Origin: Triops longicaudatus
Taxonomy: Eukaryota; Arthropoda; Branchiopoda; Notostraca; Triopsidae
Reading direction: 5' to 3'
Assembly (NCBI GenBank): GCA_022885665.1
Contig: JAGQDJ010000007.1
Coordinates: forward strand, 434,001 to 498,000
DNA: 64,000 nucleotides
Position numbers and translations under genes: made by a program. Every line of letters begins with the position of its first letter. Within the stretch, counting starts at the first letter, position 1. The notes under the pieces were generated by a model, which was given only the letters and a program-made list of their open reading frames with translations, was not told the DNA's origin and searched no databases. Below are positions 48,807 to 58,320 of the stretch, piece by piece.

Positions 48807-48885
48807 NNNNNNNNNNNNNNNNNNNNNNNNNNNNNNNNNNNNNNNNNNNNNNNNNNNNNNNNNNNNNNNNNNNNNNNNNNNNNNN
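48807..48885. other. Assembly gap (79 N) between poly-A and poly-C
   Basis: The gap is preceded by a run of A (48790-48806) and followed by thirteen C and then about fifteen A. Open frames that run through it (48443-48946 and both minus-strand frames) are meaningless. Confidence 0.97.
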
Positions 48886-49696
48886 CCCCCCCCCCCCCAA
48901 AAAAAAAAAAAAACGACAAGTAAAATTACTAAGTTTAAATAAATGAATTCGAAGTTCCATTAAATGCTTTAAGCGCAGTTTACATACACAATGATCAGAC
49001 CATAACGCAAATGGAAAAAAAGGCTCCATGTGGATTAAAATAAAGTGTTAAAAAGTTTTTCTGCTGTTAAACCACGTGACCAAGTTCCCATTTGACGAGA
49101 CAATTCCATTTCACTGAAACGCCACCCACTTAGAACGCGCTTCTCCCATCCATGAACACTCGAAGGAGTTCACGGAACAGTCCTCAATAGTTATGACAGG
49201 ATCCGATAAACGGATACACCTATAACACGCTTCCTGCTCAGGGAAAAACACGCTCCTCATCGCGGATAGGTGATCGCGAGATTTCTGCGAAGAAATCTAT
49301 CAGACCTATTACAGAAATGATCATGTGAATTATGATCTAAGTGGAAATACGAATTACACGACTATCTTTATTGCGCAGATTATTATGCCTCTCTGAGTGC
49401 GTATTTTTTATGAACATAAACGTTTTTATAATTTTTTAAAGGATCAATTTATTATTTTTTATACATTTTCTTGTAGTACTTACTTTGAAAAACTTTACTG
49501 TAATTATAAGACAAAAGATATTTTTCCTTAAGTGCAACATTTGCTTAAAACGCATTCAAATAATTATGTATTAACTTTCGGATGTCAAAATTCGATAGTA
49601 ATCGAAGTGTACCCTGCAAGGCCGCAGCACGGTCGCCGTACCAGGTTTGGAGGAGGGGGGGGGGGGGTCGAGGGTGTGCTATCTCTGTAGACACAT

Positions 49697-49746
49697 GGGT
49701 TTTCCCTATATAAAATAGAGAAATCTTCCCTATATAAAATAAAAAC
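49697..49746. repeat. Short direct repeat, ttccctatataaaata
   Basis: The 16-base unit ttccctatataaaata occurs twice in close succession, at about 49702 and 49728. A related patch (ttttccctatcttccctatt) with a G-rich follower is found at about 50255-50300. This suggests two diverged copies of one interspersed repeat. Confidence 0.6.
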
Positions 49747-51191
49747 TTCAGGGGGAAGAGTGCCCAAAACTTGTATAACTCGTAATACTCGTACGCCATG
49801 GATACAGCAATGATAGCCAACCTATTATCCGACTTTGAAGTATCCTGTAAAACGATGGCCAAGAAGTGACGACGAATAACCAACACAAGAAATATTTTAC
49901 AATGTTTAATCATGACTATGAGCCTTTATCTAAAACCACTTCGTCTAAGAAAAAAAAGTTCTATCCTAGACTACCATTCCCCCAGTTTTCAAAATTACTC
50001 CCTTTATACCAGAGTTTACAGGTAAAAAAAAAACGCATAGCGGTAATAGTAATAAAAGATATCCTTTACCACACCACAGTAAGTATTTACCGCTCTACTT
50101 CGAGACTAATACGAAAACGAAAAAGATTATAAATGCATAATTTGTCTACAAAAAGCAAATATACTGGCAACGTGTACTCAGAATTTTGGTTCCGAAGGAG
50201 GTTTACAGGTTTCGGGGAGGGGTTTCTTATGCAGATATTTTGGACTTTTAAGGTTTTCCCTATCTTCCCTATTATAAATAAAAATTTCGGTGGAAGGTGG
50301 GGGGCAAGCCTCTACGTCTCCCTCCTTGGGTCCTGCCGATAAATTGCTTTAATTTTCACTGTAATTTGATTCATGTCCCAAACACCGAAAGTGAACCTTT
50401 GTCGGCGTTAAATTATACCACAAAATTTGAAGTAACACAGGAGGTGAAAAGCTAAGCCGAAACATTACTTAACGTAAAGATAATTTTCTTCCGTACGGGG
50501 TCGTTAGAAAGAGACGTCTATAGTTTCATTTTATATGTTTCATAAGTTGAGTGTTGTATGCCAAGTGTTGTGGAATCGAAAAAGCTTGCAATTTTTGTAT
50601 CCGTCAAAATGCAAAAATTTTTAGCGCACTTTTAAAATTTAGAACTATATCTGAAAAAAGCTTTCGATATCACATTGAAAAGCATAAGCCAATGTTTACA
50701 CTATTTTTTTTTTTTTGCAGAACTGTTTGGCGCTGTTATATAAATTTCCACAAAAAAAAACTTTTTATTTGGCCATTGGTGCTTTAGCTCCAGCGTTGCC
50801 TAAAATGCTTAATAAACGCTACCGAGGGATATTTTCGGAAACTTGCTGTAATGGGAGACTTGCGACGTTTTAAAATTTACCTACGGTAGTAGCCAGCGCT
50901 AAAAATGTAGGGTCATTACCGCCTATACTAGGGTCATTAACGCGGTAAATCCACCCCGCTTTTCCCTAGTCAACATTCGCAATCGTCATGTTGGCGGAAA
51001 TTTATGAATGACAATATGGATTTGCTAAAATGAGGCCCAAAACCAGAGCTTTCGAGCACGTCAATTTTTTAGGTTCCCCTGAAATTTTGATTTTACATTG
51101 GAAACATAGGCGAAACCAAACCGAAGTGTTCAATAAAATTGCATATTGACCACTCACACTGAAACACCAGCCTACCCCCCCCCCCCCCCTT

Positions 51192-51218
51192 CGAACCAAA
51201 ATCCTGGGTACAGGCCTG
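51192..51218. repeat. Dispersed repeat fragment, copy 2
   Basis: Matches 776-802 over 27 bases with two differences, and follows a C-run at 51175-51189. Probably the terminal part of an interspersed element. Confidence 0.6.
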
Positions 51219-51494
51219 CCTGGCTACTACGGCATATCCCATAACGAAATACTTAAGCTTAATTACAATGGTAAGTAAATTGAATCAAATAGCGATCATA
51301 GGTAGAAAAAGTAGCATTATAAGTTATATTTTAACTGCTTTTTTTTTACTGTCGACGCAAAATATTGTGCGAGTACTGCATTTGAACACATTTTGTCGGA
51401 TATTTCGGCCGGTTAAAGTGGCGGCTTGCTAGGAACTGGACCGGATAAGAGAATTCTACCGTGAAAACCGGAGCAAGGAAAATGTTGATTGTTC

Positions 51495-51570
51495 CTTGCT
51501 CCGCTGTTGCTCCAGACAAAAAGGCCTTTGCTCCCACTGCTCCGCGCTCCAGCTCCGGGCTCCGCTCCAA
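51495..51570. repeat. gctcc-rich low-complexity patch
   Basis: The pentamer gctcc and its variants recur about nine times in 75 bases (for example gctccgcgctccagctccgg). It stands out in GC content from its AT-rich surroundings. It may be a minisatellite or the end of a mobile element. Confidence 0.6.
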
Positions 51571-51995
51571 ATCTCTGTCCAAAACGATCTTCTTGGACGG
51601 GTGGGACTTGGAAGATTAATTTATTAAATATTGTATTAATAAAATTCATATTGTTTGAATACATTACGTTGGGTAAATGCGATTGGTTAAAAACAACGAC
51701 AATTAAAAATATGTCCACCAATAACTACTATAATCTAATTTCTACGGGAGCTTTGCTTTTCGTATTTCCCGCCTTCGTTAGAACTTGAAGATTATTCACC
51801 ATCTAGCGGAAGTCAAATGGAGCAGTTTCTCTTTCTCCATTTATGTTACAGTCCCCTTGTGTTTTCGTCTGATGATAGTGTGTGTAAACTACGCGTCAAC
51901 CATCTAATGAAACTTCGAAGCAAGTAAAGCATTAACTCTGTATATGTTCCGCAAGTGAAATGCTTTAAGTTTTATATGAGTAGGTATATTTGACA

Positions 51996-54301
51996 ATGTC
52001 ACAGCATCAGCGAGGTTTAGCTTCCCGTTCATCGCCACTGGCAAGATCAAATGACAGCACTCCAGTTCCTTCACCTGACTCATCATCGGATTCACTTCCA
52101 GTTCACAGCGTAACAACAGCAAGGTGCCGTGGAAGACCTCCTCGACTTCCTAGAAACGCTCCGGCACAAAGTTGGTTTCACAATGCGCGTAAATTCCACC
52201 GCTAAAAAATGTTTCAAATTATCCATTAGGTCGAAATAGTAGCAGAAGTCCAAGTCGGTATAGCCGTAACCCTGAAACTGCAGAAACCCAAGCACAGGAT
52301 GCGGGAGCTTTAGGTCCAGACCTCTCAGTTAAACAAGAACCGGTAGAAATCAAGACCGAAGTGGATGCTGATACCCAGTCCTCTGGAGGTACCTTTGTTT
52401 TTATGCAAGAACGTACCTTTATGAGTGACTTTTTTGCCTTTTTTTTAAGAGTCCGCACCTGAGTGCGCCGTTTGTTTGCAGCCTTACATTCATCCGGTCA
52501 AGCTCCCATGTAACCACGTCTTCTGCTACTTGTGCGTCAAAGGCTTCGCCTTGCATGGCTGTGCCATTTGCAGACGATCCATTCCTGAAGATTTTGTTGA
52601 AAAGCCTGTTCTGCTTGACTCCACACAGTTGGAGAAACCTGTAGTCTTTGACGAAAGCTATTTGTGGTTCTACGAGGGACGCAATGGTAACATAGATATT
52701 TAAAATTTTAAAGCATTTTGGTCGATTAAAAGACCTAGTCAGTTACGGCTACTAGAGTATGGAAGTCTTACGTTCTTCGGTGTGATCATTAAATACCATT
52801 CCTGATCGTACACTCGCTTGTTTCAAAAGGTTGGTGGCAGTTTGACGAGCGTACAGGCCAAGAGCTTGAAACTTTTTATAAGATGAATGTACCTGAAATC
52901 GAGATCTTGATCGCTTCGCAGCTGTACACTATAAATTTCCGTGATTATAAGCAGTATCGCACTTCCGAACCTTGGAAGCGTCGTCGTATCAAGCGCGATC
53001 ATGCCCATGTACCGAAAAAGGGCATCGCTGGTCTCCGCTGTTAAAATTTACTTGTTGCATGCCATTCCATGTAATCTAGTGGATCCTGAATGACAAAGTG
53101 TTATTGTGTGTGTATTCTTGTATGAAAAGATAAAGTAATGCTTGTTTCTGCTCGCAAGCGGTGTTTCTTTCTATTAATTTCTTGATTTGGTTGCTTTCTT
53201 GCTTAGGATGGTGGCAGTATGATGAACGCACGAGTTTAGAACTGGAGAACTCATTCAAACGCTCCCAACGCACGTGTGATTTACTTATAGCGGGTTGTTT
53301 GTACACTGTGGACTTTAACGCCATGTTACAGTACCGGAAGGGAGATCCGTTACGTCGACGACGAATTAAACGCGACTTTTTTTCCATTCCCAAGAAAGGC
53401 GTGGCTGGAATTCGTGTTGCTCGCGAAACTCTTAACCCAGGTATGCTCGTATGTTGCAACTTTCAAAAGGCTATGCAAGCAAATTGTTCTCTTGTTTAAA
53501 TGCCTTTAAAATTAACTGGCCTAATATTTTGAAACCAGTTAACTTTTGAGAAATATTTCGTTAAAAAATAATTTCGCTTTAATTCGTAACTTAATTCGGA
53601 TCAGATTTAAACTTTATTATAAATCCGTCAAGCAATCAGTCAATGGAAGACGCAAAACTGCGTCTAGTGTCTGCCTCTGAGGCAGACTAGCAGCGTGTCA
53701 TCCAACTTGAGACGGCTCATGCGAAAACGAATTTTTTGTGTATTTATTTACTTTAAAACTATATGTAAAAGTCTATTCAGCTTGAATTTCTCTATAATGC
53801 TTTTCGTTAGGAGACAAGTTTTGATCTATTTCTTGAAGGCGTTATTGATTTTATGAACGTTAAGAATTTGTAACTTGTCGTAATTTTATAATTGCAGATA
53901 ACACTGATGTGCCTATTACTTCAGCAGCAAGTCGTTCAGATACACTGTTATCTCCGGCCGTTACACCCCACGCTCCTTCAAATACGCCCCAAACGCCTCA
54001 GACACCGCCTTCTCCGCCATCACCGTCACCACCCCTACCCTCACAACCCTTGCAACCGCGTTTTCAACGTTTGCATGAGGCGATTGAGGAAACGCGACGG
54101 TGGAGCGAACGCGAAGCACGTTGTTTGCGTCGCGCAATAGAAGAAATAGAGCGCATGCGGCTTCAAGACCGAGCCCAGGATGAATCGGTTACACCTCCTG
54201 CTCCTTTGGAGAACTGTCCCCATGGAACCACTTTCTATAACATTGACTCCGAACCGGAAGAAAGTGAACATCCTTGGACCAGTTCTGAAGAAGAAGTTTG
54301 A
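51996..54301 (+). CDS. RNF146: RNF146 (Iduna), PAR-dependent RING E3 ligase, long isoform
   Basis: RNF146 is a cytosolic E3 ligase that ubiquitinates poly-ADP-ribosylated proteins such as axin. Its WWE domain binds iso-ADP-ribose and activates the RING. Exons of the long form: 51996-52188, 52230-52388, 52450-52686, 53207-53440 and 53898-54301, 408 residues. After a Ser/Pro-rich N-terminus comes a C3HC4 RING (PECAVCLQPYIHPVKLPCNH, FCYLCVKGF, GCAICRRSI; about 121-160). The WWE domain begins GWWQYDERTSLELENSF and keeps the ligand-binding pattern LYTVDF, MLQYRK, RRIKRDF and IPKKGVAG (about 197-270). A Pro-rich then charged helical tail ends PWTSSEEEV. Intron 1 is only 41 nt. A second WWE exon lies between the RING exon and this WWE exon; it is described separately. 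Confidence 0.93.
52830..53044 (+). CDS. RNF146: Alternative WWE exon of RNF146 with its own stop codon
   Basis: This exon encodes a complete second WWE domain (WWQFDERTGQELETFYK, LYTINFRDYKQYRTSE, RRRIKRDHAHVPKKGIAGLR) followed directly by Cys and TAA. Its acceptor (tttcaaaag) is in the same phase as that of the downstream WWE exon at 53207, so splicing from the RING exon at 52686 into either is possible. Using this one gives a 267-residue isoform without the C-terminal tail. All residues expected to contact iso-ADP-ribose (Tyr in LY, Gln in KQYR, Arg in RRRIKRD, Lys in PKKG) are kept, so it is not a decayed copy. The two WWE domains differ at roughly half of their positions, so the duplication is old. 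No donor follows the stop codon. Confidence 0.8.
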
Positions 54302-54454
54302 TTTTGATTTCGTATTTACGTTCTATTACTTTCGATGCTAAATAAGAAAATGGTAAAACAAGTATAGGAGAATACAAAAATAGGCATATATATTTTTGTG
54401 AAGGTTGAGTATAAAATAAAGAAAATTTTGAAGAGTTTACGAATGCTTGCAATG

Positions 54455-55211
54455 TAGGGTTACCATCTCACGCGGATAAAATTTAAGGACAACTTAGGAA
54501 ATTGTCGCAAGAATCAAGTGCTAAATGGTTTTCGTCCAAATCCCCTATTTCAGAAACACTTTCCCAAATTACCTTATTAGTCAAAGAAATGAAACCATAA
54601 GAAGTCCAGTAAAAACCAATCAGTATTTAGGGCTACAGGGCAATACATGACTGTCGATGGCAGAAAGCACACGTGGCATACACAGTCAGTATTTGACACA
54701 GACATGCAAGGTAGCTACAGCAAATATTTGCTTTTAGACAAAAAAATTTTTGAGTAAGTTCGTGTCAGACAACAATTTCGCATGCATTTCGCAATGTCTC
54801 AGAGCAGCCAGCAACACACAAATGATTACACACGTGTGCGTATACACGTAGGCTACGCACGTATACATTACACACGTATACGCCGTATACGTGTGTAGTC
54901 ACTAGCCTCTAACCATTAGCCAATAGGAAATGACAGTTGCATTCCCCTTCAGCAGCGTGTGTTTGACTTTGACGGCGATAGCCGTTGTCCACGGCCCGCT
55001 ATGCCGAACGGCTAGCCGTTTTTAAACAGAACTTGAAACTGCATGCTGCCGGCATGTATTATTTATGTTTTAGTCCTTCTATTCTGACGGAATGTCTACA
55101 AATTTAGCAGCAACTCCCATTTAAGGACATATTTAAGGACAAACACCCTTAAGGACGGGCATACCAAATTTAAGTACTGTCCTTATCATTTAAGGACGGA
55201 TGGTAACCCTA
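54455..55211. mobile_element. Non-autonomous hAT-like DNA transposon with 8-bp target duplication
   Basis: The 757-bp element begins tagggttaccatc and ends gatggtaaccctaa-type sequence (gatggtaacccta), 13-bp perfect terminal inverted repeats. It is flanked on both sides by the 8-bp direct repeat ttgcaatg (54447-54454 and 55212-55219). An 8-bp duplication and a TAGGG terminus are hallmarks of the hAT superfamily. The motif ttaaggac recurs near both ends as subterminal repeats. No transposase frame is present, so it must have been moved by a related autonomous element. It inserted about 150 bases past the RNF146 stop codon. Confidence 0.85.
54870..54896. repeat. Perfect 13-bp hairpin inside the hAT-like element
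   Basis: acacacgtatacg and its exact reverse complement flank a single C. Just upstream (about 54826-54866) lies a second, imperfect palindrome built from the same cgtatac and acacgt words. Together they form an alternating purine-pyrimidine cluster likely to extrude a cruciform. Confidence 0.85.
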
Positions 55212-55219
55212 TTGCAATG

Positions 55220-55601
55220 TATGGAGTTGTGACAAGGGCGAAGAGCTATGTCCAGTTTTAAGTGTGAAAAGAATAAGTTGCTTAGCTTTCTTGAATTTCA
55301 GCATTAGAAACAAGCAATAAATTTCGAAACAACTATTATTGATATTGAGCCCAAAACGAATTTATGGTAAATTTGTGAATAATATGGACTACGAGGAAAT
55401 AAAAAGCTTGTAGTGTATTTGTTCATGGGGAAGATTCAAAACAATTCTTCAGGAACAGTATTTGTTTCGTTGTTAATCGTTTGCAAAAATCGTTTTGGTT
55501 GTTTATAAAGGAGGCACTGTTCATCAGATAAGTCGGCGGTATTGTACATATATACATGCAATAAACCGGATGAAATTTCACTCGGTTATTTCTTAATGAC
55601 T
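55220..55601. other. Spacer between the hAT-like element and the TCF21-like gene
   Basis: AT-rich sequence of about 380 bases that should hold the 3' untranslated region of the bHLH gene. No exon or RNA is recognised. Confidence 0.5.
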
Positions 55602-58320
55602 TTAAAGTTCCATGAAAGAGTCAACGTCCATATCGTTAAGGTAAGAACCAGCGTCTGAGCTGTCAGGTAGCTCGGCGTGGTGGTGATAATCTCCACATGG
55701 TCCTTGTTCTACCGAAGTATTCTCACCATGGTTGGTCTTCCCGTTGGAAAACATGAAAGGCCAACTCTGTGGGAAAAAAAGACAACAGATTTCGTATAAG
55801 TTAAGAGACCAGTGCAAAGTGGCGGACGGTAAGGAACCCAAGTATTTCCGGAACCGCCGCCATTGAGAGCATCTTGTTATTCAAGGAGCTCAGATAGTCA
55901 AGGCTCCCTCCGTATTCGACAAGTGTTGTTTGTTTACACGACCCAACAGAGCTGTCAGATTTTTGCCTTGCTTGACATTATGGTCCCTCTTTTATCCTGT
56001 CCACTTTTCGCACCCCTCGCTTTTCAAATCTTCTCCTATTGCGCCCGCCAACAAAACCTCTTAAATGGATATCAGGCTTTTAAAATCGTGTTAAATTTTG
56101 AAAGGTTCTGACAATTATAGTTCTCATTTTCGTTTAAATGGACCGTAATATACAATTCCGCTAAAAAAAATAATTGGTGCAAATTCTAGAACTTTGACTT
56201 AGAAAAGTCTTCGCTTCAGAATTTTCTTCATTTAAACCCTATATCCATTGCTGCAGTTCTAGATGTACTTAACCGACCATAAGCGACGAACGAGCACACG
56301 AATAAAAGAATTAAACGACAGGAAACGGATGAAAAATTTCGAGTTCGTGACTCAATTATCATAAGCGATCATAAGCGGCCCATTTTACAGTTTGTACAGT
56401 AGAATTATCAGTTTGAATAATTCTACTGTATAAACTGCAATTATTGATATTTTCTGATTATTCAGTTTGTGTGGTTGAGATGCCTAGTTTTCAGTAGCAC
56501 TACAAATAACTGTACATTACGTTAAGCTTGGTTGACTTTTTTGCAGCTAACATGATAAGAATGCAAAAATTGCTTCATTTACTGGGATTAATCTGAAGAG
56601 ACGCGAAACTAAGCGCAATTACTGCAAATTTCTGTCTAATATCTTAGTGTAGATTACCATTGGATAAAGCTTCAAAAATGACCTTCCAGAAGTGTTTGTA
56701 AGACATAGAGGATATCGTATGAAACTATGTCGTAGACCTAGCCTTGGTTAACTTTCGCCATTTTTGATAGAACAATCACATTTATCAAAGCGAATCCCAC
56801 AGATTAGTCTACCTCAAAAACTATTTTGATACCTTTGTTTTAATTATTTTAAAGTTTACTAGAGTAGAAGCTCAGGAAAATGGTATGTGTACAATTTCGG
56901 AATCTAAATTACTTTTCTTAATTTAACTTTTGTTTAGGGAACCCATTTGGCACTTCTTTCGTGCAGCCAATGAGCGTCCAGCGTCCAGGTGGACGCTGTC
57001 TTCCGCAGATCGACTTCCTACGCGTTTCCTAGTCACCATTAGAAATCACCGCCAAGCCAAGGCATTGCAAAAGTATAAGAAATCACCGTAGCCTTCTTCG
57101 TAGGGAAGGGGAAAACGATAGAATCCAGCTGTCAGGTCTTTTTTGGGGGCCACGCGACGTACGTAAACCGGTAGCAATTTATGGCAGAAAAAACAATCGA
57201 CCGAGACTCTTTGCTTTTTGATTACTTTGTTTAAGCCTAGGCGAAACTCGCAAGTACGTCTAAATCCCATCAGAACTTGCCTAAATACTATACTAAAACT
57301 CCAACGTCGCTAATACTAAATAAACCCTTAGCGCACCTACCCTACAAAAAACTTCTGTGCAGAGAAAGTAACGTGTGATTAATTTCAATACAAAATTAAA
57401 TCTCTTGCAGCTCGTTGAAATGATTGTTTTTAATAAAAAGGTAACAGTGATTAAGTACAGTACGTTGGAATAATGTGGCTGAACGTAGTACACTGCCTTA
57501 TCACGTAGTTTGTGAATCGAAAGAACGATAACGTTGTACAGTACATCAGTTCGCTAATTGCAAGTAGACCAAACTAGCCTAACCCGTGAAAAGCGAGGCG
57601 CGGAACATGATAGAGTCCACAAGCGGCAATAAACGCGTACCGTGTAAGACGAGAAATAATTGTTTGTCAGATTCAATGCTTCTCCACTAGAGGGTAAATT
57701 ACCGACGGCTTAAAGTCGTTCGGATTTGGGTAATATATAACGGTTACTTTTCTACTTTTGTGCTTGCTTTGTTTATGGAGTTTGGAAAAGATTTTCTGAT
57801 CAGAGTAATAGCGAACTTCGGTAACGCGCAAAAGTATTGAAAAGCATTAGTCTAGCTCTCGTGTAATCTAGACGTAAAACCTTGTAATGCCTTTCTTAAT
57901 TTATGTACTTTGCTCATAACGAACAGAATTAGACTGCATTACGTGAGACACGAGCAAAGAACTTCAGCTTACCAAGGAAAGTGGACGACAGGACACGTTT
58001 GTCGTACTGGGAGTGTAGTTGCTGGAATCATCAATAAGGACGGAACGGAGATGGCCAATGTACGTTGTAGCGAGGCGTAAGGTATCCAGTTTGGATAATT
58101 TGGTGTCGGCTGGTACCCACGGTAGGGTGGTTTTTAGGCGACAAAAAGCACGCGAAAGTACTCGCATACGCGCGCGTTCGCGAGCATTGGCAGCGTTACG
58201 TTGTTGCGGTTTTTCTTTGTTTTCTTTATGTCGTTCGGTACCGTTATGACGGCCATTTTTTCCAGTATTGTTGCTCGAAACTGCATGAGATACAGCGTAA
58301 TCCTTGCGACGTCGCGGCAT
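55602..58320 (-). CDS. TCF21/musculin-type bHLH transcription factor
   Basis: This class II tissue-restricted bHLH protein is of the capsulin/musculin group (Drosophila HLH54F, needed for caudal visceral mesoderm). Two exons, 58320-57973 and 55766-55602, give 170 residues (human TCF21 179). The bHLH domain occupies about residues 41-95: basic region RNAANARERARMRVLSRAF, helix 1 and loop CRLKTTLPWVPADTKLSKL, helix 2 DTLRLATTYIGHLRSVL. The very high similarity of this core to TCF21 and MSC, including PWVP-DTKLSKLDTLRLA, separates it from Twist and Hand. The second exon starts SWPFMFSNGK, matching the TWPFMVAGKP motif found only in this subgroup, which confirms the 2.2-kb intron. The N-terminus is basic and polar. 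Whether it is TCF21 or MSC cannot be settled, because invertebrates have one ancestor of both. Confidence 0.92.
55767..57972 (-). other. Large intron of the TCF21-like gene (2.2 kb)
   Basis: The longest intron in the window. A minus-strand frame at 57046-57270 (74 residues) shows no recognisable domain and no splice pairing with either exon. Developmental bHLH genes often keep enhancers in such introns, but no element can be named here. Confidence 0.5.

Larger units (their letters stand above)
48109..51995. other. Repeat-rich spacer between CYLD and RNF146
   Basis: No gene is recognised in these 3.9 kb. They include poly-T/A tracts, an assembly gap at 48807-48885, G- and C-runs (about 49653-49668 and 51175-51189), repeated ttccctatataaaata motifs, a dispersed-repeat end at 51192-51218 and a gctcc-rich patch at about 51495-51570. 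The CYLD promoter should lie just above 48108, and the RNF146 promoter just below 51996. Confidence 0.5.

Noticed and set aside
48443..49029. Open frames on both strands across the second gap
   Set aside because: Kept open only by N and homopolymers; no coding signal on either side.
49198..49350. Hairpin-rich patch (gcggataggtgatcgcgaga) as a structured RNA gene
   Set aside because: Does not match any snRNA, tRNA or 5S pattern I can recognise, and has no box A/B or terminator.
52830..53044. WWE copy as a decayed pseudo-exon
   Set aside because: Frame, acceptor phase and all expected ligand-binding residues are intact, so a functional alternative exon is more likely.
57046..57270. 74-residue frame in the bHLH intron as a nested gene
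   Set aside because: No domain, no splice partners, no promoter or poly-A evidence.
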